From Microdochium bolleyi (lineage: Eukaryota > Ascomycota > Sordariomycetes > Xylariales > Microdochiaceae): a stretch of DNA of 30,848 nucleotides. The translations under genes were made by a program, and so were the position numbers. The stretch is from NCBI GenBank assembly GCA_001566295.1, contig KQ964307.1:1-30848 (forward strand). The letters are read 5' to 3'. How positions within the stretch are numbered: the stretch's first letter is position 1; each line of letters starts with the position of its first letter. Under the pieces are notes generated by a model that had not been told where the DNA came from, did no database searches, and was given only the letters and a program-made list of their open reading frames with translations. This document shows, in pieces, positions 1 to 7,689 of this stretch.

Positions 1-240
1 GGACACGAGGCCGTGGTCAAGATACTCCTCGACACCGATAAGGTCGATATCGACGCGAAAGACGAGAATGGCCGGACACCTCTGTTGTGGGCCGCCTGGA
101 GTGGACACGAGGCCGTGGTCAAGATACTCCTCGACACCGATAAGGTCGATATCGACGCGAAAGACGAGAATGGCCGGACACCTCTGTCGTGGGCCGCCTG
201 GAGTGGACACGAGGCCGTGGTCAAGATACTCCTGGGAAAC
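1..240 (+). repeat. 102-bp tandem ankyrin-coding repeat, near-identical copies
   Basis: Copies start at 1, 103 and 205. The first two differ only in one codon (ttg in copy one, tcg in copy two), and the third matches for about 30 bp before diverging after the word aagatactcct. The period equals one 34-residue ankyrin unit. The array is cut by the left window edge, so the copy number is unknown. Confidence 0.9.
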
Positions 241-819
241 GCTGGTGTCCAACCCACGAGGAAAGATCGTCTCGGCAGAACCGCATTGTTCTTGGCTTCC
301 AGAATGGGGCACCATAACGTGGTTAGAGTCTTGCTTGCGGATGGTCGGACCCCCCCGGAGGCCAAGGATTGGCGCGGCTCAACATCATTGTTCGCCGCAG
401 TGAGGAATGGCCACGCTGAGGTCGCAGAGCTACTGCTCCACGCTGCCGGTACGGCTATAGAGGATCAAGATGGCTTCGGCCGCACATTGATATGGTGGGC
501 GCGACGTACTGGCAACTCCCGGGTTCTTCAACTCTTTGTGCAGCAAGCCGAACGCACTAGCAGCCCGACCCATGATAACGCTGCTCCTCCGGAGACCGTC
601 TCTGCTCCATTTATTCATCAATCTGCTTGGTGCGACGCCTGCACACTGAGCATCTCGGAGAGCTGTAGCTATTCATGCAGAATTTGTGTAGGTAGGGGCT
701 TCTGCTTGTGCGTGGAGTGCTTCGACAGAGGTATTGGGTGTTTTGATCGTTCTCATGCGCTACCCCTTCTGTCTTCTGAGTCGGCTTATAAAGCCTTCCG
801 CCGAACGGCTTCTGGGTGA
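1..819 (+). CDS. Ankyrin-repeat protein with C-terminal ZZ-like zinc finger (5'-partial)
   Basis: The frame is already open at base 1 (it reads GHEAVVKILL), so the real start lies left of the window. About five to six ankyrin repeats are visible, each with the GHEAVVKILL and GRTPLxWAAxSG signatures. The first two are 34-residue copies almost identical in DNA, and later ones are diverged. After a short linker, bases 628-780 encode a Cys-rich module with CDAC, CRIC and CVEC pairs and a final SHALPLL, resembling a ZZ zinc finger. In fungi such ends occur on long ankyrin proteins, often STAND/NLR-type receptors; whether an NB-ARC or NACHT domain lies upstream cannot be seen. The frame stops at 819, but a good donor (GTGAGT at 816) overlaps that stop, so the last exon may splice to about 886 and continue. 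The ankyrin identity is sure; the 3' end is uncertain. Confidence 0.85.
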   Translation, partial: GHEAVVKILLDTDKVDIDAKDENGRTPLLWAAWSGHEAVVKILLDTDKVDIDAKDENGRTPLSWAAWSGHEAVVKILLGNAGVQPTRKDRLGRTALFLASRMGHHNVVRVLLADGRTPPEAKDWRGSTSLFAAVRNGHAEVAELLLHAAGTAIEDQDGFGRTLIWWARRTGNSRVLQLFVQQAERTSSPTHDNAAPPETVSAPFIHQSAWCDACTLSISESCSYSCRICVGRGFCLCVECFDRGIGCFDRSHALPLLSSESAYKAFRRTASG

Positions 820-999
820 GTTTGGCGGGTGTCTTAGATACGGTTACCGGGTCCCCATCCTGCTTTCGTCAACTTTCAATGTCAGTCTTGTCTGTGATCT
901 CCTGACCTCAGTCCACACATTGTGCACCTGTGACGATGCTCCCCAACTCAGAAGCCTGAAGCGCTGCGAACAAACCATCTTGCTCGGTTGGCAGATTGA

Positions 1000-1107
1000 A
1001 ATCCTACCAATACAGCACTTGATGATTTTTGGGAAGATTTGCAAGGCCTCGACCTCGGTGCTGCTCAGCTGTTGACAACGCTTCATGGATCACTTCGCAG
1101 CGAATAG
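1000..1107 (+). other. Coding-looking segment, possible last exon of the ankyrin gene
   Basis: In the same register as the ankyrin frame, this stretch reads an acidic, helix-like peptide (DDFWEDLQGLDLGAAQLL) ending at TAG 1105-1107. A possible acceptor (ccaatacag) ends at about 1017. I could not find an unambiguous chain of splice sites joining it to the exon ending near 815, so it is recorded only as a candidate terminal exon. It lies just before the kinase-like gene. Confidence 0.25.
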
Positions 1108-1137
1108 GGGCACAAGCAGTGGCCGTTCAACTTCGTC

Positions 1138-1875
1138 ATGCTTATCGGTTCGTATGACCTAAGCTCCAGCAGGTAAACGAGTGCGTTGCGCGGCGACGAC
1201 GAGCTGACCCTTTATAATGCAAGGTGGTCCAGGATCTAGGAAAGGGACGGTTTGCAAGTATATTAAGGAGCGTCACCAGACTGTGGATAGCATCTCTCTC
1301 GGCGAGCAGCTTCGTCAAGAAGTCCAGGATCCCCAAAGTTCCTTTCGCGATTTCATTATCGAGAACTTTTCGAGAGGCATTGCCGTGCCTGCGACAGTAG
1401 AGATAAAGATCTTCCGCAAGAGACTAGAAAAAAGTGCTCGAGAAGGGAGGACCACTGTTATCCTCGATAGGTTTCCGCGAAGCACTAAAAAGCTCCAGAG
1501 TTTCGAGCGAGAGGTAAGTTGAGTTATCGTCGTACGCTGCTCATCTGACACGTATCCCTCTCTGAAGACTTCCGCTCAATACGAGACCGTCTACCTCGAT
1601 TGCGCCCCAGAACTTCTGGCGCATAGGCTAGGCACGCGTGCAGAGTCCGGTCGAGCTGATGACGAGGACGAGACGATCCGTCTCAGACGAGCTGCAAATT
1701 ACAATCAAGAGGCTTCGGAAGTTATCAAAAGTCTTCGCGAGAGGCCATTTCACGAGGTACACTCTCCTTCTTCTTAATGCTAAGGACATACTAATTGTTC
1801 CAGATCGATGCGTCCCCAGCGCCTCAATCGGTTGCTCTCGAAGTCGAAAAGTGTCTGCGCCTTTACAATGACTGA
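1138..1875 (+). CDS. UMP-CMP/adenylate kinase-like protein with altered P-loop
   Basis: The P-loop reads GGPGSRKGT. It is followed by a LGEQLRQEV segment, an NMP-binding-like region, LDRFPR, and an SGRADDEDET lid-like motif, in the order found in UMP-CMP kinases. Proposed exons are 1138-1147, 1224-1513, 1568-1756 and 1804-1875, with introns of 76, 54 and 47 bp; the last intron has a good actaat branch point. The product is about 165-190 residues, near family length. A start at 1217 without the first intron is the alternative; the spliced form gives the better FVMLIGGPG-like strand, although a TAG at 1105 limits how far upstream it can begin. The catalytic P-loop glycine before the lysine is Arg, and the usual DGFPR is DRFPR, so the enzyme may be inactive, a pseudoenzyme or a decaying copy. 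Confidence 0.65.
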
Positions 1876-2265
1876 CCCATCTATGAAACCCAGCGCGCGA
1901 GGTGCAAACACATTGTAGATGTAGAAGCTCCTTTCAATTGCAGGTTGTTAGAGGATAACAGTCTCGTTGATCAATTTTGTTATGGATGTGGATTGTCCCG
2001 CTACACTTTTCAGTATATTGTCGTAAGAAACAATGTTCTCATGCACTCAAGGATAGTTCGCGTAGCATATGAAGTAAATGCTGGCCACTTTAGGTACGAC
2101 ACGAGCAGTTCGGGTCGTACTGTCATGGTACCCCGAGCGGTCTGAGCAGGACGGACAGGAGTACCGTTTGCCACCTGACGGATATTACAGTTCGATGAAC
2201 CGTTAGGCCTGAAGTGTGCATTAATCTCTGCATAAAACTAGTCGACCAGGGGCCGGCAGGAGCTT

Positions 2266-2298
2266 CGACTGAGCCCTGACTGAGCCACGACTGAGGAG
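2266..2298. repeat. 11-bp tandem repeat, about three copies
   Basis: Three successive units carry GACTGAG at 2267, 2278 and 2289, with one or two changes between them (CGACTGAGCCC, TGACTGAGCCA, CGACTGAGGAG). Confidence 0.7.
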
Positions 2299-2635
2299 CG
2301 CTAAGACCATTCGGGGAACGCCACATCGCGCCTGGAAAATAAAGAACCCTGTATCCGGCTCCGTGCCGTATCCTCGCAATTCCGTGCTGCGCCCCACTTC
2401 CCCATAACCTAGGTACCGTACCTGTCCCACCCAGCCCAGCATCTGCTGGCCACACACATTCCAACAGTTGCCGTGTCCCCGGGAATAGATACCACTCTCA
2501 TCAATTGAGGAACCGGTTCAAGTGATATGTGAGAATGATACCTAGATTGATCGCTGAAGTATAAAGGTAAGGACTGGCTGTCTAGGAAATCCTCCATACT
2601 ATATACGCCTTTGCCCTTCATCGTGCTGTTGCTGG

Positions 2636-2784
2636 CTCACGACGCCTGGTCGTGAGACTCACGAACTCACTTCGTGATCTATGATCCAGTCGTCTTGACC
2701 ACTGGCTCACTCCATGACCCAGTGATTCCACGCAGCAGCCTTCCTGACGTAATGATTGCTCACATAAGGAAGCTTGTGACCCCT
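2636..2784. repeat. Cluster of short inverted repeats, left of the F-box gene
   Basis: Consecutive perfect stem candidates are CTCACGAC/GTCGTGAG (2636-2656, loop 5), TCACGAA/TTCGTGA (2659-2677, loop 5), CCAGT/ACTGG (2686-2705) and CACTGG/CCAGTG (2700-2724). TGGCTCAC occurs twice (2633 and 2703), suggesting a degenerate duplicated unit of about 70 bp. Their close packing is unlike the surrounding intergenic DNA. Confidence 0.7.
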
Positions 2785-3006
2785 CGCAGCTCTGCCCTTG
2801 TCCATGGCCCGATGCTGCAGCCTTGTTTGCCCTGCCTTCCCAGCCCAAACAATCCCCTGTTGGTCCGCGCCGTCACACTTGCTTGTCTGCCTGCAGCTCA
2901 AGCAACCGACCTGTTGTCTTGGGTCGTTACATGTGGTTGACCTTGATAGTCCTGATCAATCGATAAAGCCTTCCACTTGCTCATGGCCCGCGGGACATGA
3001 CATGAC

Positions 3007-3984
3007 TCAAAGGGAAGGAGGATCCGCTTTGCGCTTCCTCTTCTTGCCAGCAAGCCGTTGTTTTACTCCTACCCTGAGCAAGGCAGCAGACATAAAGTCC
3101 GGGGACACACCCGGAAAAGAGTCGGCACAATGCCGATCCAGCGCAGCTGCCATGAAGAGCGAGTCTACTCGCCTCGCGACTAAAGGGCCTGCAGGAAGGG
3201 AAGACCGGCTCGACACGAAACCGGACGCTCCTACGAAAAGGCTCAGCCTCGGCTGATTGTCCCAAACGGACACTGCCTGTGAACTGGTGAGTGTCTCATC
3301 GCGCCACCCATGGCGGAGAAGGACCTTGCGTACACCATACTCAGGAGACAGGTTTGCAGAGGCAAAAGTGAAAAGCTTCTTGCGAAGCAGGGTGCTGTAA
3401 GGGTAGAAACACTCCACCCGGTCCGGATAGAGGAAAGCCCCGTCGGGCCTGTAGAGCAACCGGCCAGAAGTACGCCGTTGCAAAGAGCTCGCTACCGCTT
3501 CCCCGTGGCTATCCACCACCACATGACAGGATACTCCCATCCTGCTGTTGTTCATGTTGTACTCCGTCAAGGGCATCGCCTTCTCGGCAGGTCGAATCGG
3601 GTCAGCAGGTTCCATCGGCCCATAGCCAAAGCTCCGTAGCACAGCCACAAGCCTCCGAAGCTCGCGTTCCATGTCAAACGAACCCGCGCCAGGGCACCGA
3701 ATGCGGATCTCAAGGGGTGGAGGGGTCTCCCACCTCTCGCCCACGAGAAACATGATGATGGCCCTTCCCGACATGCTGCCACCAGCATCGCACATGCACT
3801 GCAGGAACACATCCGTGTCCCGAATGGCAAAAACGTCCCGTAGAAAAGCATGCACATTCCATTGCTTACTCGTCCACTGCTCCCTCCAGAGCATAGGGCT
3901 GGCCCGAGCCAGACTTAGTGTGTCCTGCAAGGACAGGTATCCTCGCACCTCGCTCCGGATCTCCGCCGGTAGTCGTTCCAACAT
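3007..3984 (-). CDS. F-box domain protein, fungal-specific family
   Basis: This is a single-exon gene of 325 residues. Residues 2-33 read LERLPAEIRSEVRGYLSL followed by SLARASPMLW, a typical F-box: a helical SKP1-binding motif used by SCF ubiquitin ligases to bring in substrates. The middle part contains GGSMSGRAIIMFL, resembling the ISGS..A..FF stretch of a fungal family of F-box proteins of unknown role. The C-terminus is basic (KKRKRK), a possible nuclear signal. No leucine-rich or WD repeats were seen, so the substrate-binding part is unassigned. The ORF is intact, unlike the related-looking one at 4537-5145. Inverted-repeat clusters lie on both sides. Confidence 0.7.
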   Translation of the reverse strand: MLERLPAEIRSEVRGYLSLQDTLSLARASPMLWREQWTSKQWNVHAFLRDVFAIRDTDVFLQCMCDAGGSMSGRAIIMFLVGERWETPPPLEIRIRCPGAGSFDMERELRRLVAVLRSFGYGPMEPADPIRPAEKAMPLTEYNMNNSRMGVSCHVVVDSHGEAVASSLQRRTSGRLLYRPDGAFLYPDRVECFYPYSTLLRKKLFTFASANLSPEYGVRKVLLRHGWRDETLTSSQAVSVWDNQPRLSLFVGASGFVSSRSSLPAGPLVARRVDSLFMAAALDRHCADSFPGVSPDFMSAALLRVGVKQRLAGKKRKRKADPPSL

Positions 3985-4070
3985 CCCGCCCGCGCGTGCG
4001 TGTACACTCCGTGTTGTTTTCTATGGCCCAGAAAGTGGTAGAAAGAAAGGAAGGTCCCATCCTTCTTTGG

Positions 4071-4312
4071 AAGGGGGCACCGCCCCCTTATGTATGCGCG
4101 GAGCGCATGTGTACTGCCGCAGGCAGATGTGTCAGTGGCACTCCTGTGCCATTTCCTTATTGGGTTGATTGCCTGGTCTGGCGACCATATCAAAGGGAAT
4201 CCCTGTCGGGGTTGCTGATACGGCCGCTCTGGTTGGTGCAATCCCCTCCGGTCTGCCCCACTGGTCTGGCTGTCAAGGACAGCCAATCCCTCACGGGAGG
4301 CGCCCCTGCGCC
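4071..4312. repeat. Dense cluster of short hairpins with 3-4 nt loops, right of the F-box gene
   Basis: Perfect stems are AAGGGGGC/GCCCCCTT (4071-4089, loop 3), ATGCGC/GCGCAT (4094-4108, loop 3), CTGCC/GGCAG (4114-4126, loop 3), TGGCAC/GTGCCA (4136-4151, loop 4), AGGG/CCCT (4194-4204), TGGCTGTC/GACAGCCA (4267-4285, loop 3), TCCC/GGGA (4287-4298) and GGCGC/GCGCC (4299-4312, loop 4). CTGGTCTGGC occurs as a direct repeat at 4173 and 4261. The cluster starts 87 bp upstream of the F-box gene start, so part of it could lie in its leader or promoter. Confidence 0.8.
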
Positions 4313-4635
4313 AACACAATGATGTCCGTCCTTGTGCTCCACTTCTTCCCGTTCTCGTCTCTCGTCCTTCGTCCTCCCTCGTCATTCTTCCTCAACCCGG
4401 TTCATTGTGTTTCGCTCCCCGGCTCGAACTCTTCCTTTACGGCCTCGTCGTTCCTCCTCACCCTTTCAGCGGCTCAGGTCTGGGCCGCCATGGTTTGTTG
4501 TTGTTTTGTTCCAAAAGTGGTCTTCATTTGTTTGTCTTACGCAAAAACATAGTATTCCTCTACATCATTGAAGTCTAGTTGTTGGGTTCCGATCACTATC
4601 GCAGCTCTCGCTACGCTCCGGTTGCACGGGTGCTG

Positions 4636-4651
4636 CCCCCCCCCCCCCCCC
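4636..4651. repeat. C16 homopolymer
   Basis: Sixteen consecutive C on the plus strand, coding for a glycine run in the minus-strand frame. It is a likely site of length errors in replication or sequencing. Confidence 0.9.
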
Positions 4652-5037
4652 ACCCAATCCAGACTCTTAGCTTTCTTCTTTCGAAAAGACTCATAGTCGC
4701 TTGACAAGGTCTCCAGTCCCTGCCGTGTCACAGCCGGAGCCTCTCCGTCCCCCAGCGGTGTTCTTGACTCCCTACCGATGTGTCTTGGTCTGAAAATCAT
4801 AGGCCTCAAGGCCGTACTCGGGTGCCCTGGCTTCTCCCGGACACTACCACAAGTACGTGAACAACTCAGCCTCCTCAAGTCAGGCATATTGCCACGGGCC
4901 ACGGACAGTGCAAACGCTGCAAGGAGAGGCTCGATCCTCTCCCGGCAGGGCTCGATGCGGAACATGTTAGGCAGGTTGTCAGACTCTGAGCTACCCTTGG
5001 GGTCGTCGAACTCTATGTCAAAATCTCTATCCTCTTC

Positions 5038-5058
5038 AAGAAGAAGAAGAAGAAGAAG
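5038..5058. repeat. (AAG)7 microsatellite
   Basis: Seven AAG units, which read as a leucine run on the minus strand within the degenerate F-box-like frame. Confidence 0.9.
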
Positions 5059-5216
5059 AAATTGGGAGAAAAGGTCAACTGACACCAAGTGCGTTGATAT
5101 GGCGGGGTAGACTGATTCCGAGACGCGCAGGATGAGAAGTGTCATGGTGCGAGCTGGTGCGCAGCTGGGGCAGGATGGAGATGTTCATAGAGACTAGGGC
5201 TCGCTGAGATTGGTGG

Positions 5217-5250
5217 TGCTGAGCACCTGCCTATCTGCAGGCGCTCAGCA
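5217..5250. repeat. Strong 34-bp hairpin
   Basis: The arms TGCTGAGC-A-CCTGC and GCAGG-C-GCTCAGCA pair over 14 positions with one A/C mismatch around a 6-base loop (CTATCT). It lies in the 444-bp spacer between the degenerate F-box-like gene and the LRAT-like gene, which otherwise shows nothing recognisable. It could form in RNA from either strand. Confidence 0.75.
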
Positions 5251-5589
5251 TGTCCCCTTGGTATGCATCGGGCCGGTGATGTAAGGGAGTTGGAGGCCAT
5301 CAGCAAGGAGCGTGTTGCCACAACTCGGGGTGAGTTGGTGGCGGGCGAATTGGGGATCTAGTCGTCGGACCAGAATCATTGTCGCACTTGACGCGTCATA
5401 TCATGTGAGGGAATAAAGTTGCCTGTATTTGAGCCGGTTGTGTTGCGCGGCGCACTTGCCAGCCATGGTTACTCAAAATCTTGTAAATGGGATTGGGGTG
5501 TGGCCACTGCGACATAGGGAGGCATAGGGCTCGACGTGGCGATGACAGAGGATGACAGGTATGTGCAACATAGACGTTGAGATCTATCT

Positions 5590-6562
5590 TCATTCCTTCG
5601 CGATCTTGTTCGTTTGCTCATCCATGACCTTCTCGGCCAGCCCGACAGTGCCCTCCTCCGGGCCTTCGGGACGCTGTTCTGGGTCATCATCAGGGTGGTC
5701 ATCAAAGAGACCCTTGAGTTGACTTGCGCTGAAGGCATTGTTGTACACTGCCAGTGCCGTGGCGAACTCGCGGTGGTGCCCGATCTGGATCTTGCTCAAC
5801 AGGTTGCTGGCAAAGTTCTGACAGTTGTTCTCGATGAGATGGTACCCAGCGCGCTTCTCACGCATCTCATGGATTGTGAGTTCGCCTGGCCAGCCACGCT
5901 CAACACGCTCTAGTGAGTAACAACCTCGACAAAGACACCTTGAGGACGTGCGGAGGACTTACCAGCTTGTCTCAGGGCTTCGTCGTTGAAGCGAGTCTTG
6001 CCGACAGAGAAGGTGTGCCACTCATCCGGCTTCAGTTCCTCGTTGATGTATATGACGTCGAGCTCCTCGTCCTGGTCACGGCAATCACAAAGTGAGTTGT
6101 CCCGATTGCGGCAAAGCTTCGTCCGAGCATGTACTCACCATCCACAGCTGATGAACGTATCCGCCAACGAGTACACCCCACTGCACGCAGCTATTGTCAG
6201 GCGGCAAATACAAGCAGTCCTGCGGGACGGAGTAACTGACATGTTGAGTTGGGTCCGGGTACTTGTTTGTGTGCTCCGTAATCTGCTTGCCGATGCCAGT
6301 CTGCTCGGCGAACCACTTGCCCGCCAGCCCGGCAACGGGATGCCACCCGACCTCGACTTCGCGCGGCTCGCATCTGATGTCGACCTCGCCAGGCGGCACC
6401 GCGTTGGGCTTCGCACCGAGCCCTGCGGCGTGCTGCAGCTGGCGCTTGCCCTTGTCAAACTGATCGAGTCCCCATTCTTTGCTGCGATCCCTGCGAGCGC
6501 TATGGTCAGGCATGACAGACAAGGGCTCAGCCGATATCGGGCACGTACCAAATGCTATCCAT
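5590..6562 (-). CDS. LRAT/NlpC-P60-like papain-fold protein (NCQNF family)
   Basis: Five exons are proposed: 6562-6549, 6490-6241, 6180-6139, 6071-5963 and 5909-5590. Introns are 58, 60, 67 and 53 bp with GTACGT, GTCAGT, GTGAGT and GTAAGT donors, giving 244 residues. The start MDSIW comes from a 14-base first exon joined in frame. Splicing creates KYPDPTQH-WGVLVGGYVH, placing a conserved His (about residue 88) before a beta strand. HLIENNCQNFA supplies a Cys at about 168. A His strand followed by a late NC motif is the layout of the circularly permuted NlpC/P60 (LRAT-like) thiol enzymes, which act as acyltransferases or peptidases. The substrate is unknown. WHPVAGLAGKWFAEQTG is a further conserved block. 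The last part is acidic and probably disordered. It is soluble, with no signal peptide seen. Confidence 0.75.
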
Positions 6563-7092
6563 GGTTGGCGTGGCCTCGCTCGCCAGGGGTGAAGAATCCC
6601 GCACGCAATGAAAGAGACAGGCAGAAGCGCCAAAGATGTCGCGCAGGCGCGCGCGATGCGAGTTGATGATCCCGCGTGTCGATGGTCTAAGAGCTGAATG
6701 CGGAGCACAATGCGACGCGGCACTTTGTGCACAAACGTGTGCATGAAGCGCCCACGTGCCCATGGCTGCGACCATGCGACGCCACGATGTGGCACCGATC
6801 CCAGTTGTGGCTGGTGCGGGCCGCGCAAGATTGAACGTCCTCACCCTCACTTGATCGTATGCATGCACTGACCTGCATCATCACGATGATCCGCACACGA
6901 GGGCCACGGGCGAGTCTGTGCTGCAGAGCACCGAGAAAGATGCAATGGCAGACGTGGCTGTAACTTTGGATGCAATGTCGCGTCCGCTCGTTCTCGGCTA
7001 CTGGAGTTGCCCACATCGTTCATACACGGTCACGGCCATAATCCCTCACCCAGCCAGCCCTTCCGAGTCATCTCAGCTGCACGCTGATCTTG
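6563..7092. other. Intergenic stretch upstream of the LRAT-like gene
   Basis: It lies between the start of the LRAT-like gene and the stop of the secreted-protein gene, both on the minus strand. It should hold the former's promoter and the latter's 3' end. No convincing open frame or repeat was seen. Confidence 0.5.
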
Positions 7093-7689
7093 TTATGCTT
7101 GGACACTGAACGGAACCACAATGGGAATGCTCTCATTGTCGAACCTGGACTCGCACACCCCGCCCGCCCCGCAGATGAACACGTATCCATCAGCACGGGA
7201 GTAGTTGTCGTAGCTGATCACGTTACTGAGCCCGGCACTGGTCGCTGACGCACTGTTCGTGTGCTCGATGTGCAGACGGAAGTTGCCGACGTGCGCATAG
7301 TCCTGGAGATGGACTCGGAAGGTGTTGTCTTCGCAAGTGACGGGTGCAGCAGCGTCAGGGAATGGCAAGAAGGTTTCTCCGTCGACTTGGTGACAGGTGA
7401 AGACAGGTTGACACTCTGTCTGAGTCAACGTTGCGACGTCCACGATCGTGACTGCAGTCCAAGACTAGTTAGACTTTATGCCCCCATCATGTCGCAGACA
7501 TGCTCGACTCGCTGTGTCTGCTTGCCGTCCTGGCCACTTACACTCCATTTGACAGTATCCGCTGCTGCCAGGCCGTCCACTCGGGGAGAAAGCAGAGAAC
7601 TTGGGTACGTGGAACTCGCTTGTCGCTGCGGCGAGTCCCGCAAGGGATGTCATCATCGCGACTGTCGAGCTCAGGTTTGGTCGAGCCAT
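7093..7689 (-). CDS. Small secreted cysteine-rich protein, effector-like
   Basis: Two exons, 7689-7542 and 7451-7093, are separated by a 90-bp intron (GTAAGT...CTGCAG, phase 1), giving 168 residues. The N-terminus MARPNLSSTVAMMTSLAGLA is a plausible secretion signal, with cleavage near residue 22. An in-frame Met 14 codons upstream would put charged residues before it, so the inner Met was chosen. Six cysteines lie at about 46, 63, 69, 89, 143 and 149, an even number suited to disulphides. Beta-rich text (FRVHLQDYAHVGNFRLHIEH) suggests a compact secreted fold. Small size, secretion and paired cysteines are the usual profile of fungal surface or effector-type proteins. The family is not recognised. 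Confidence 0.65.

Larger units (their letters stand above)
1876..3006. other. Intergenic stretch, no supported gene
   Basis: The open frames here have no family signature and overlap each other in several registers. The stretch contains an 11-bp tandem repeat (about 2266-2298) and a cluster of short inverted repeats (2636-2784) described separately. A near-perfect 20-bp palindrome at 2981-3000 centres on CCCGCGGG, just downstream of the F-box gene stop. Confidence 0.6.
4537..5145 (-). pseudogene. Probable degenerate F-box-family-like gene
   Basis: The minus-strand frame reads coding-like text, including NLPNMFRIEPCRERIEPLLA, then a C-terminal stretch ending FNDVEEYYVFA before the stop. The IEPLLAAFA pattern is like the C-terminal half of large fungal F-box protein families; this resemblance is from memory only. 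The beginning is doubtful: an AAG run (5038-5058) gives an unnatural poly-Leu tract, and a 16-base C run (4636-4651) lies inside the frame, so the register across it is unsafe. No F-box is visible. It may be a truncated relic or a multi-exon gene whose first exons I could not define. Confidence 0.4.

Noticed and set aside
2123..2464. A 113-residue minus-strand frame
   Set aside because: No recognisable motif and several other overlapping frames; probably chance.
2636..4312. Hairpin clusters as a CRISPR array or tRNA-like genes
   Set aside because: Stems differ in sequence and spacing, there are no regular direct repeats with spacers, and no cloverleaf or internal promoter boxes were seen. 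The host appears to be a fungus.
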